Shown piece by piece: positions 10,657-20,807 of a stretch of DNA of 64,000 bases. This DNA is from Spongilla lacustris. Its lineage: Eukaryota; Porifera; Demospongiae; Spongillida; Spongillidae. The stretch lies in the NCBI GenBank assembly GCA_949361645.1, contig OX442417.1, positions 4,942,819 to 5,006,818 on the forward strand. The letters are read 5' to 3'. The notes under the pieces are model-generated. The model saw only the letters and a program-made list of their open reading frames with translations, did no database searches and was not told where the DNA came from. Every line of letters starts with the position of its first letter. The stretch's first letter is position 1. The position numbers were made by a program, and so were the translations under genes.

Positions 10657-11463
10657 TCAAGATTTAGCAAACGTCTCCAGCTTTTTTGCCAGCTGCTTAT
10701 GTTCTGGATGTTCCAGCTTTTCATTGGCTATCTGGATGTCACTTCTGATAGCTCTAATAAGTTCCTCTGAAACGAATGGGGATTTAAATTACAGTAATCC
10801 AAATGCAAAGATTGGGAGAGGGTGCATGGATCAAATTTATACATACCCAATGACCCAAATTTTCCCTCCTTCCTGATGTAGCCCACTACGCACACGGCAA
10901 GCTCTGAACCATAGAAGTCACCAGGGTATTCATGAAGAATGTGAGTCTCCTATGGAATATACAACGAAATAGAGCGAACGAAATTTTAATTTTAATTTTC
11001 TGCCTCCACCCCCTACTTCCGGTTTCTCTCACCACACTCTTCTTCTCGTTCTGGTAATGCGGATTCCATCCAATGCTCATCACCATCTTATGCACCTCGC
11101 CCCGGTCCACCGAGGCCCAGCCGTAGTAGACACCCGCATCCAGAGCGGCGGGGACTTGGTCAACGACGCTCTGAGGAAAGTTCGCTACACGAAAAAAATT
11201 CGAATTAAGAGGTCGAGTAAAGACATTGATTTACCGTACGGGGTCTAAGGCACGAAACTCACGTGCCTCAAGTAACCTAATACACATTTTAAATCTGCTG
11301 CATACAAGAAATTCTAAGACATTTTCTTGGCCGGACTTTCTTTACACCCAAATCGAAAGGTGTGTACAAGCTGCTAACCTGTTGGTATCCCCAGCTGCTT
11401 ACTGCCTCTACCAAAGCCGTGAACGACCGCGCCTTTCACACAATACGGAAGCAACGCCTCCAT
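10657..11463 (-). CDS. RFK: Riboflavin kinase (flavokinase)
   Basis: The enzyme phosphorylates riboflavin to FMN with ATP, the first step of flavin cofactor synthesis in the cytosol. Four exons close in frame: 11463-11379, 11184-11033, 10949-10847 and 10766-10657, giving 149 residues (animal enzymes about 155). Key motifs are GFGRGSKQLGIPTANF, containing the PTAN metal/nucleotide motif split over the exon 1/2 junction; YYGWASVDRGEVHKMVMSIG; and DFYGSELAVCVVGYIR, which includes the usual active-site region. The C-terminal helix is rich in Lys and Glu. The start is the ATG at 11463 (MEALLPYCVKG), matching the family's short N-terminus. The stop lies 213 bp upstream of HIRA on the same strand. 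Confidence 0.93.
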
Positions 11464-11821
11464 ATTGTAGCATAATTTACTTTTTTTTAAAAGGTTAATT
11501 AGCGTTAGGGTGCTACCGCTAATTAAGACGAATTTAGCAGTTTGCTGCAATGCAAGATACTCACGTAAGCTATTTAGTTTCTATTTTTTTGTTCAGATAC
11601 CATTGATTACCAATTACCAGGTCCTATATAACTTATATTTATTTAAACTGGTTTATTTCGAAATGATATCAACGAAAATGCGAGGGCCATTTGAATCCGC
11701 CTAGAGTGGAACTTCGTATAAGGAATTCTGGTGTGGTTTGAAAAATATCTCGGCCATTTTAAGTGGTGCAATGATGACAAACACATTTTTAAGTAGCGGG
11801 AGACCCAAACTAAATCACTAG
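11464..11821. other. Intergenic, upstream of RFK
   Basis: AT-rich sequence with short T-runs, presumably containing the RFK promoter at its left edge. No open frame with recognisable content and no clear motif was seen. Confidence 0.5.
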
Positions 11822-12590
11822 GCAGTGGCGGATCCAGGGGGGGGGGGGGGGGGGGGGGGGGGGGTCTAAGGGGTCTAAAGACCCCCCCCCCCCCCCCCCC
11901 CCCCCCCCTCGGCCCGACCAGTTATGAATAAATTAACTTATGAATAATTAATTACATGATTGACGAGTTGAAAAAACCATAGATAGTTTAGTCTAAACTA
12001 TCTATGGAAAAACGAAGCGTTTAGTGAACGTGAGTGAACTGATTAGCGAGTTAGCATAAAGTGTGTGTGAGTGTGTGTGTGTGTGGGAGGGGGGTCTAAA
12101 GCCATGGCCCTCCAAGCGTGCAGTGTTTAATTAGTATTACTGCTGCGCGATGGAATATTGTGCGAGCAAGAAGTAAGCGATCAATTTACATCAGGAAACA
12201 GGTAGAGCTAAATCAAGTAGGTATACACTGTATAATACTATTAAAGGTAAAACGTGTGTGTCGTTTAGACCAGAATACGGTCACAATGGCTTTGCGTAGA
12301 GTTCTTTTCGCTATCCTTATCCACGTTGACTCACGCATATTGCGCTTGCTAGCGATCAATAATGAACACACTTTTAAAGTATCCTTATACATGTATTCAT
12401 GCTAAATGAACGCAAAAGTGAAAAAGCGGCTGGCGCTTCGCCCCAGGCCCCACTGGGGGAGCTTACAGCGCTTCCCCAGACCCCCTAGCTGTTACGGGAT
12501 GGGGCACGCCCCCTCCAGTACCCACCCCCCGCTTGTGAATATAGTTATTAGACCCCCCCCCCCTTCCAGAAATCCTAGATCCGCCGCTGC
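11822..12590. mobile_element. G/C-run DNA element with CAGYGGCGGAT ends
   Basis: Terminal inverted repeats GCAGTGGCGGATCCAGG (left) and the complement of CCTAGATCCGCCGCTGC (right) enclose 769 bp, flanked by TAG on both sides (11819-11821 and 12591-12593). Just inside the left end lie a run of about 27 G and, 18 bp later, a run of about 27 C; a shorter C-run lies near the right end. No transposase frame is visible, so it is probably non-autonomous. Related CAGTGGCG or GGATCCGCC termini with G/C runs recur near 17.23 kb and 22.9 kb. Confidence 0.68.
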
Positions 12591-12593
12591 TAG

Positions 12594-13376
12594 TATAGGG
12601 TGTTTTTGGTCCGTATAAACCTTCAGTTAGGTACTGTGACAAATCGCGTAATTGGGTCCGAAAATCGATGATCTAAAACTACGTCGAAAATTGGACCCGT
12701 ATTTCGTAACATTGAAAAAGTGTATCGCGAAGAGAAGAAAGTTGCTCAATCACCTGCGAGGTTAGTCCGACTGCATGGCTAGATTTAGTGACCCGATTAG
12801 TTGTAGAATGAGACACTATCGTCTAATTTCGAGCTGGTTCTTGTTCTTTTTTTATTTGACACATTGAATTCGTAGCATTTTTTTGGGAACGAATCTTGAC
12901 TCCGATTGTTAACCAACTATCACATGGTATGTTTTTTTATTTAAGTTAGGCACTGAATCATTATGCTACAAAGTATGAGGCCATTTGCACGATGCCCAAA
13001 GGGTGCTTTAACTACCCAGGCGTTTTATGTTGGCATGCATGAAAAAAGAGCACAAATCCTTGTACTAATGTATCTTTGTGTTTGAACTAAGTTGGATAAC
13101 CTGGATTCTCTGTCTAAAATGCATGAGCTCATTCAAATTCGGTTCAATAACGTTCTTTCTGACTACCCTATTTAGTGCACACCCCAATCTTCAATTAACT
13201 ACGTTGTAAATAAAATTTCGTTCAAGAGTGAACTAATCACTATATTTCTATTGCGATAACATTGCAATACGATGATGCCCACGCACTGTTCTTTTCAAGC
13301 CAAGTATTCATGTTTAATTACTTCATATCACACACGTACATGTATGCACGCAATCATTGCTTTTCGCTATTTAGAA
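12594..13376. other. Gene-poor AT-rich interval
   Basis: No recognisable coding, repeat or RNA signal. Short frames here lack features. Confidence 0.5.
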
Positions 13377-14593
13377 TGAAGACAGTTGCTAATCTCAGAA
13401 TGCTCATTAATGGTTATAAAAAGGATGTGAGTGAGGATGGATCCCTTCTTGCTCCGGATGTAACAAATGGCTTGGTGTTGTACATCAACTCCAACCTAAA
13501 AAATGCCAAACCCGTAGAAATAGCGAGGATATATAGTGGCAAAACTAGCACCAAGACAAGATGTGAACATTAATGCATTGTGCGCCTCCATTAAGCGTGT
13601 GCTTCAAACTATCAATGACATGAAGAAGCATCTTAATAGAGCCTGGGAAGATGTTGTTTGTTTTCTGAAGCTGAAATTTGATTTACCTTTAAATGAATCA
13701 GTGACAAAGAAGCAAAATCCACACGCATCAGCTAGTGTTGTCATGCACACTAGCCAAAGTGGCAGTTCTGGTTCAATAACATTGAATTCTACATCTGGCT
13801 GCACTAAATGTGGGGAAATAAAAACTTCTTTAAGGAAGTTGATTGCATCAAATAATGTTCTCAAAGTAAAGCTTCGATTGTTTCCAAGTGTCAAAATGAA
13901 AAACAAGTATCTTCAAAAAGCATTAAGAAGGAAGTCCAACATTGAAGATACACTATGTTCTAAATTGCTAAGTGCTAAAAGAACAATTAATACAAACAAT
14001 TCAAAGATTAACAAGTTGAAACTGGAAAACCTCTCATTAAAACAAGGTCAAGGAAGCGAATCAAGACAGCTAAAACGATCACTTGTTGCATTAAGATATA
14101 AGTACTACAAATCAAAAATCTCCATGAGCAGAAATGGAAGAAGGAAAATAAGGAATTAAAAGAAAAAATTCGCCTAATGAAAATTGAAAATGATATGCTA
14201 AAAGTGAAAAATCAAAAGAAGGAAGATACCTTCAGGAGAAGCATTGAAAAAAAGTTACGCTGTGTTGTAGAGATGGAGCATAACTTGCTGAATGAGTTTC
14301 CTGAACTTTCACCTCATCAAGTAAGTATTATATTAAAAGTTTTGTCAGATACATCCTCCATACTTGGTCTCTACTTCGAACACCTTTGGTATGTGAACGA
14401 GAAGAATGTACTCTATAATGGACATGTAGTAAGTGTGAAACCTTTAACAAAGTCAAAAGTTCCTAAAGTCATTGTATTCTACTAGAAATCAGATGAAGAT
14501 GAAGAAGATGGGGAGAACGTTACAATAACAGTATATGGGCTGTTAGCAGATTACATTGCTGGTGACCTTAACTTAAGTGAACTTAATACATGA
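13377..14593 (+). pseudogene. Unrecognised coiled-coil protein gene, frameshifted
   Basis: Three frames follow one another: from MKTVANLRMLINGYKKDV (13377), switching near 13555 into a frame with WEDVVCFLKLKFDLPL, then a Ser/Thr-rich spacer with CTKCGEIKTSLRKL, and switching again near 14105 into a Lys/Glu-rich coiled coil (EQKWKKENKELKEKIRLMK) that ends at the stop near 14483. An acidic tail (SDEDEEDGENVTITVYGLL) follows in a related frame to about 14593. The residue pattern suits a long coiled coil with one CxxC pair. I do not recognise the family. The frame changes could also be unrecognised introns, so decay is likely but not certain. An element-borne gene is one possibility. Confidence 0.5.
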
Positions 14594-15249
14594 ATAATAT
14601 TGCATTGTACATAGTGTTGTGTTGTTATAATGGGATATTTGTTTTGCATTGTGTATTGTTGTACTATTAGTGTGATTTGTGTATATTCACCACTTTGTAC
14701 CATAATTCAGTGCATACAGCTATGATACCAATTTGACAGAATAACCTTCCTTAACTTTAAAACCAATGGTAAGTGTAAATGACTTATAGGAGCAGATTTC
14801 AATGCATCTCTCTGTATGTTATGAGTGAGTCATCGTAACTTAACGTTTTGGTTAAGTCTTTGCACTTAGTTGCATCTCTGCACTGATTATAAACTCAACC
14901 GGGACAGTTTTTGTTTCGCGGTTCCCATTAACTCACGTACATTCGCGATCATTTCGTATTACATCTTTGGAATAGCGTGGTGCTCGCAACGAAACTAATC
15001 ACTATAAACATAAGATATCGTTGGAATGTATATTTTTTGCTCTTTCCAATGATGTATATTATGTGCCTTAAATAACGATTTGAAAAAAATGTCACTGTAC
15101 CTACTTCAGTTGTTTTAATTCCACATGACCCAACTTTACTCGACCACGCTCACGCGTTCACTGCACATTCTAGAATATAGTAATGGGTCTCGCTGTGTGG
15201 TTCGATCAAACTTCAGTGATTCCTATACCTATACATACTTTAAATAGCA
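14594..15249. other. Gene-poor interval
   Basis: AT-rich sequence with no supported gene or repeat. It ends at the 11-bp duplicated target of the following element. Confidence 0.5.
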
Positions 15250-15260
15250 ATGCACCACTT

Positions 15261-16087
15261 AGTCTCATACCCAGACCCAAAGTTTCACAGCTGCGGATGG
15301 ATTACATCACCGCTACGTGAAAAGTGGGTCTGGTAAAGTCCTGTACTCATTTCTGTCCAGTGATTATATAATACGTCGGGAGGAATGTATAATGATGCCA
15401 TATATGGAGTGGAGAGTCTTGATTATCATCCGACACATGACCTATACATGTAGATCTTTTATAGATAAGGGTCAAAGCAGCTGCTGACATCATTGTGCAT
15501 GCGTTTGTGGACATAGAATACAGTCCACAAAGAAACATAAGCACAGGAAGATCTTGGATCGTGTCCAAGAGTATGCAAAAGAGGTACTGTTCCTTGGGCT
15601 TTTTTATCAAGAGGCACTTAGAGTGCTCAGATGCTGGAAGTTTGTACTCCTACGGTTCAGGCAGACTAAACACACACCAACTACACAATTGAAGCGATGA
15701 ACCTTCTGGTGCAATATTAGTTCATCGAAAGCCAACGGTAGAACGGCATAACATAACGACTCGCCGTATCCCGTTGGAAACTGACAAATGCATCGCGCCC
15801 ACTCAAAACATGTACTACGCTTTTTAGCTGCTCTTCTTTGAACTTCGAATACCCCAAACGTATGTACGCGGATTCGATTGCTCACTCCATTTGCGTCGGT
15901 AATTGCTAATTGATCGCACGATTATAACAGAGGTATGCAATTACCGCATACCTCGAATCTGATTGGTTCCCCAACATTCTGGGGAAGCTGGACAGAAATG
16001 AGTACAGGACTTTACCAGACCCACTTTTCACGTAGCGGTGATGTAATCCATCCGCAGCTGTGAAACTTTGGGTCTGGGTACGAGACT
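15261..16087. mobile_element. 827-bp element with 100-bp inverted ends and 11-bp target duplication
   Basis: The first 100 bp (15261-15360) and last 100 bp (15988-16087) are inverted copies with one visible mismatch near the tip, starting AGTCTCATACCCAGACCC. The element is flanked on both sides by ATGCACCACTT (15250-15260 and 16088-16098). The interior has only short frames with no recognised domain, so it is probably a non-autonomous DNA transposon. Long inverted ends with a 9-11 bp duplication recall Mutator-like elements, but the superfamily is an inference. Confidence 0.85.
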
Positions 16088-16289
16088 ATGCACCACTTCA
16101 AAATAATTCAAAAACGACAATAGCCTAGAGAGCTGCCATCTTTTTCACACAAATTGGGTTTATTATACAGTTATTAAAAATTAACTCCTTTTATCGTTGT
16201 TAACGGGCGTTAAATATACATTCCATCGTGCGCGTGCTGCGTTTTGGCTCAACCCTACTCTATGGCAAGCCTTGGTAGAAACCTAAACC

Positions 16290-16639
16290 AGTGCACGAGA
16301 GAGAGTGGGAAAAGCTCTTATCAGGACAGATTCCTTGCACATCCATTAAAAGTGGGGATGAGACGATCCGTTTCCGTAGTGACAGGGGAAAGTGGTACTT
16401 CCATCTGACCTACAAGTGCTACAACCCAGTAGGATATTCGAAAAAGAGTGACAGTAGAGGACCCGGATGAGAGCTACGTTCTAGGTACTAGGCAAAGGTT
16501 ATTGGCAAGCCCATTGTTCAAACAACAGGGATCTGCACAAGATCTACCATCAGCAGCCCCTCCCCCCCTCCCCCCCCCCCCCCCCCCAACTACACAACCA
16601 GATCATACTCCAACAACATCAGTGACATCAATACTATGA
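16290..16639 (+). pseudogene. Short decayed coding fragment
   Basis: A frame reading WEKLLSGQIPCTSIKSGDE then RGKWYFHLTYKCYNPVG is broken at about 16450 and continues in another frame as VEDPDESYVLGTRQRLLASP before a C-run and a proline stretch. Composition looks coding-like, but I do not recognise it. It could be a relic of a transposon gene. Confidence 0.3.
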
Positions 16640-16964
16640 CGGGCTGTAAAAGTAAAACTTACCTACCGAGCCTCTGATATAATGTTGTGTTGTAATTTCA
16701 ATTATAAACTTGAAAAAATGCAAAATAAAAAATGAAATAATTTTTTTTTTCAAATAAAGTCTCTTATTATCCTCTTTATGTCACTACAAAGCTATGCATG
16801 TAAATAATAATATATAAAAAGCATAGGTTGCATAGAAACATTTATACGTGGTTCCACTCTAATATGACTAACAAAAGTGAGCGGTTTACAGCTGACATGT
16901 ACATGTGCCGCTTTGACTGAGTTTGACAGACACCTAGCTATCACAGCAACATTTCAAAAGATAT

Positions 16965-17137
16965 AGATCTACGAACAGTTTTTGAATACATGCATAATGA
17001 TATAGTCCTTACATTAGCCTTACATAAATGTACGCTATATGCAAGGCTAATGTACATGTCATACTATATGTATTCAAAAACTGTTCGTAGATCTACTAGT
17101 CTGGGGACCCTAGCATGCTAGCTAGGGTCACCAGACT
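16965..17137. repeat. Two adjacent fold-back repeats
   Basis: Inverted 27-bp arms at 16965-16991 and 17068-17094 (AGATCTACGAACAGTTTTTG...) enclose a loop that itself has inverted TTAGCCTT/AAGGCTAA. Immediately after, 17098-17137 is a separate near-perfect palindrome centred on GCTAGC-like sequence (AGTCTGG...CCAGACT). No coding was seen. Confidence 0.75.
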
Positions 17138-17232
17138 ATAGATCTACATGAGTATGTACGCTAACGCTAAGTGACACAATTGCGTCACGTCTTATTGTTG
17201 CCTTTGGAATGCCTGCCGCCTTTGCAACATAG

Positions 17233-17520
17233 ACAGTGGCGTAGGTGAAGGGTGAAGGGGTGGGGGGGGGGGGGGGGGCAACTGTCCCCCCCACTTTTAA
17301 AAGTGGGAGGGCCATGCCTACAGATAAATTAATGCGTAATTTGTAATGAATTGCACTGATTCTAGTGCATGTAGTTTTGTAGCGTTTTTAAATGCAAAAA
17401 GCGTTGGCTTCTGGGGAGCACTCCCCTAGGCCTAGCTGGCTGGGCTGGAGGGGTACACCTCTCACGCACCCCTCACTTCCCCCCCCCCCCCCCCCCCCAC
17501 ACACACACACTTCTAAACTC
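17233..17520. mobile_element. Fragment of a G/C-run element
   Basis: Starts CAGTGGCGTAGG, like the left end of the 11.8-kb element, then has a G-run at about 17262-17278 and a C-run at about 17479-17498 followed by ACACAC. A matching right end was not found, so the boundary is uncertain. Confidence 0.45.
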
Positions 17521-17708
17521 CTTCCGTTGTCATAATAGTAGTTTATAATACCCGGGGAGCACTCTATGTTAAAAAAAAAAACAAACATACTACACATTGT
17601 GCATGTAGCTGCATGTACATTCGACATGTTATGAACAAAAGTGCATACAGTAAACACGCCTACAAGTTAGAATGCAGTGGTATTGGGTGTTAGAGGAGGC
17701 GGATCAGT

Positions 17709-18326
17709 TCAGGTATTTGTCACCGGACGCTCCTTGAGCCACTTTGCAATTCTAGGCTGGGCCTCTACCCTCTTCACGAGCTGTGATAAAGATGGATAAT
17801 TGTCTAGAATAGGATCTGGCCAATTTTTAGAAATCACGTCCAGCCAGTAATACACATTGATGTCTCCATAGGTCAGCTTAGAACCGACCAACCAGCCGTC
17901 CTTGTTCGCGGCAACGATCTTCTCGAGATTGGCCAGTGTTTCCTGAATGAACTGAGACTGGTCAAACTCTTTCTTCGTCTCGGCTTTCCTGGCTACATCG
18001 CTATCGAACCAGTACCTTTTGAACTTGGTTGTCATGTCCGATAGGGCATCGAGGGCACCGGCGATGACGGCATTCTCGAAGTCGTCTGCTCCACCAAGAC
18101 CGTGCTTCTCCCCAACGTACCGCTCGATGGCCAGGGTGCCGCACAGAGGGCGCCCGTCCACCTCCAGGACGGGGAGGGATCCAAATGGAATGCGATCAGC
18201 CCACGCGGGCCAATCGTCGCCCTTGATGCGCTCGTCGATGTACTCAACGCCTGCCTGCGCGAAGATGAGGCGAGTGGGCTCCGCACGCGCCTTGGAGTTG
18301 TAGAAGATGAATCGGTACACAGACAT
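17709..18326 (-). CDS. Sigma-like glutathione S-transferase
   Basis: Cytosolic GSTs conjugate glutathione to electrophiles; sigma members include hematopoietic prostaglandin D synthase. The 205-residue single-exon frame has the N-terminal thioredoxin-like domain (residues 1 to about 80) with FGSLPVLEVDG (cis-proline, glutathione backbone contact) and GTLAIERYV (the SNAIL/TRAIL-type region, here Thr for the common Ser). An all-helical C-terminal domain includes LTYGDINVYYWLDV and the typical end KWLKERP. The ATG at 18326 (MSVYRFIFYNSKARAEP) aligns with family N-termini; an ATG 15 nt upstream adds five residues. The residue matching the catalytic Tyr8 of HPGDS is Phe8, and the next residue is Tyr9, the reverse of the usual Tyr-Phe order. 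Class assignment is by motif recognition. Confidence 0.88.
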   Translation of the reverse strand: MSVYRFIFYNSKARAEPTRLIFAQAGVEYIDERIKGDDWPAWADRIPFGSLPVLEVDGRPLCGTLAIERYVGEKHGLGGADDFENAVIAGALDALSDMTTKFKRYWFDSDVARKAETKKEFDQSQFIQETLANLEKIVAANKDGWLVGSKLTYGDINVYYWLDVISKNWPDPILDNYPSLSQLVKRVEAQPRIAKWLKERPVTNT

Positions 18327-19066
18327 CTGATGACAGGTCAATATTAATATTATAGTGTGTTTTATAACAGCTTATATACAACCTTTTGATCACGTGCGTC
18401 GTTATCTATGGTTGTAGCACAATTAATCATTCATGGGGGCGTATCCAGGCTGTAGCTAGGTTACAATCGTAACCTATATTAGGGCGGCGCAGTCAATGGA
18501 ACAGCCAGAAATAATTATATCATTACCGTGGATCAATCGCGTACCAATGCAGTCTATACCTTTATTTCATTACTGTGCAATGTTAGAAGGAAGCTCTTTT
18601 GATCAAGAAAACTGATGTCGCATAAATCGATTATGCCTAAATAATTAACAAAATGCACGGTTGACTTTCTCACCCTATAGTTGTTATCAACCTGGGCATG
18701 GAGATATCACCAAACGGCCATTGGATGATGTGTAATTTCAATTCCTTGCTGTTACAAAAGAAAGGTATCCGGCCAAAACAAATCTCAGTGCAGTATTGAA
18801 GCAACTATTTTTGTTCCGGCTTGGAGAATGTTACATGTATACTGAAGTAACCACATCCCATGCACTTTATTTCAGTTGGACTCTGTTCAAGTGCAACCAT
18901 ATTATATCAGTATTGACTGAGAGTGTTCTGCATACCTATTCCTACATGCACATATTTCAGGAGTTTTGTCAGTGTATCATATGATCTGTCAGTATTTCAC
19001 CGGCACTCAGTATTTCCTTGCATATTGATGGCTACCATCACAGAAATAATAGACTGAAAGCATTGC
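18327..19066. other. Upstream region of the GST gene
   Basis: AT-rich intergenic sequence that should contain the GST promoter. No open frame or repeat was supported. Confidence 0.5.
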
Positions 19067-19155
19067 CGGTGTCGTAGTATATATTGTCCCCCCTTATATT
19101 GTCCCCCCGGACAATATAGCCTTAGGTATAATGTCCCCTGGACTATATAGTCAAA
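19067..19155. mobile_element. Truncated end of the CCGGTGTCG / TATATTGTCC element family
   Basis: Begins CCGGTGTCGTAGTATATATT then alternates TATATTGTCCCCCC with its complement, exactly like the left ends at about 23.4 kb and 51.9 kb, but stops after about 90 bp with no partner end nearby. Confidence 0.75.
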
Positions 19156-19673
19156 ACCTTAAAGCAATCATGAAGAATATATCAAATTTTGTATAAAAGT
19201 TGAATTTGCTTATTCACACCCATCAAGTAAATATGCTAAGGAGCAATTAGAAAAAAAAAAAAACATAAAAAGATAGCAGTTATTGAAGAAAGCTACAGAA
19301 GAAAATTTAGAGTGCTTTGCTGAATGCAGTGCATTGAGTTTCCAGAGATGGATGACTCAATTACACGTAAATATTATAAAAGCAGCACCTGCCAATCCGG
19401 ACTGTTCAATGGACTCTACTTCGAACACATTAGGTTTGTTTATGACTCTACACGAAAAGTCATGAATTCTTAGTTAACTAATGATATCACTGACAATACA
19501 TGCATGATCCTAGACAGCTTTTGTATAATGATAGTTGCCTTCTTCATCTTTATTTTACAGCTACAATCCATTTATTTCATATTGCATGTAATGCATGCAT
19601 GTGCATCTCATTACAACATGCATACATGTATGTAGATAGTAATATGATTCATGCATGCATGTGCAACATGAAA
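19156..19673. other. Intergenic
   Basis: AT-rich, with ATGCATGCATG-type short repeats near 19600-19670. A short frame near 19400 reads GLYFEHIRFV in one register, weakly like GLYFEHLWYV in the coiled-coil pseudogene at 14.37 kb; it is too short to call. Confidence 0.4.
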
Positions 19674-20807
19674 TTAATATGATTTTAACTTCATCAGTGT
19701 ACGCTTTGTGTCATCACTGATACTTTTTTCTAGCTCAATGGTTGTAATGCTATCGTCTGGTAGGGGGAAGCTAGTGGCACTGTTCATGGTTTTACTGATT
19801 TCAGACCCAACAGAGATGTGTTGGAAGCTACTGGCTTGCTCCTGCTGCAGGTGGGCACTTTGATAATGTCTTAAACATACAGGTAGTTGAGCCACAAAAA
19901 TGTGGACTATTAGGGTCACTCCTGATGTCATGCTCCACAGAATAACAAATATGTATGCTGATAGCACCAGATTATCATCAGGTGTTGGAGTTACAAAGGA
20001 ATAGTAGATGTCGTATATGAAAACTGGTACAATGAAGAGAAGGAACAAAGCAGGAAAAGCAGCCAATGGAAGAAGCTGTTTTAGAGCCTTCCAAAACTGG
20101 TCACCACCGGTACTTGGTTCATGCTTTAATCTCCAACACACTTTATCAGCCAATTTAATAACCATGACAGCCATGGCTGTGGAAAGTGCTAAGAGTATGA
20201 CCATCGCTGGACCATCCCAGAGAGCAAACCTTTCAATTATAGCAGCTTTAAGTGTGGCATTGTTTGCATATGCGGGAATATAACATCCATCAACGGGACT
20301 GTACCCATAGGAACGGGTTATGAGAGGGACAGCAGCCATCACCGCTGGTGCGAGTACTGACGTCACGACGTACAACACTTCAAGCTTCTTCAGGTTCTTG
20401 TGGAGTACTCCAAAACAGAAGAGATGGAAGGTTACCCATACAGTGAAGAGTAGCTTCATCCATTGGGAGTACATACCGATCCATCCGAGGGCGATGCACA
20501 CACGATCATATAACTCCGGGTCATTCATATAGTTGCCCATGACCACTTGCAGCAGCTGTGCCAATGCAAGAATTAACCCTGCCAACACCTGGTACAGGGC
20601 CAATCTGTATACAATCTTCCTGTGTAGTTTGAGAGCAAACACCAAAATGGCTGCCAGTAGGCATACAAGTACAGAGACACTGTTTGTTATTACGTAGTTG
20701 ATAGAACTGCTACTGGAAGAAGAATTCATATTTTCATCAAATAAATAATTGTCGCCAACTGAAGTCGCCGATCGAGGTACGATGTCTTTTAACAAGTTAA
20801 ACTGCAC
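19674..20807 (-). CDS. Seven-transmembrane receptor, family unassigned
   Basis: A single-exon frame of 377 residues with seven clear hydrophobic segments, approximately at residues 37-57, 67-91, 109-134, 142-163, 195-219, 245-270 and 279-307. A Ser-rich, Asn-containing N-terminus precedes helix 1, and a Ser/Thr/Gln-rich cytoplasmic tail ends in TKRTLMKLKSY. Cys residues at the start of helix 3 (DRVCIALGW) and in the second extracellular loop (VDGCYIPAY) could form the usual GPCR disulfide. Overall layout recalls cAMP-receptor-like or secretin-like orphan receptors, but no DRY or NPxxY motif is present, so no ligand or class is claimed. The start is the first ATG of the frame; an internal Met after the leader (MNSSSS) is an alternative. 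Confidence 0.8.
   Translation of the reverse strand: MQFNLLKDIVPRSATSVGDNYLFDENMNSSSSSSSINYVITNSVSVLVCLLAAILVFALKLHRKIVYRLALYQVLAGLILALAQLLQVVMGNYMNDPELYDRVCIALGWIGMYSQWMKLLFTVWVTFHLFCFGVLHKNLKKLEVLYVVTSVLAPAVMAAVPLITRSYGYSPVDGCYIPAYANNATLKAAIIERFALWDGPAMVILLALSTAMAVMVIKLADKVCWRLKHEPSTGGDQFWKALKQLLPLAAFPALFLLFIVPVFIYDIYYSFVTPTPDDNLVLSAYIFVILWSMTSGVTLIVHIFVAQLPVCLRHYQSAHLQQEQASSFQHISVGSEISKTMNSATSFPLPDDSITTIELEKSISDDTKRTLMKLKSY

Noticed and set aside
14319..14346. 28-nt intron (GTAAGT...TTTTGTCAG) in the coiled-coil gene
   Set aside because: Too short for normal splicing, and the frame reads through it without a stop.
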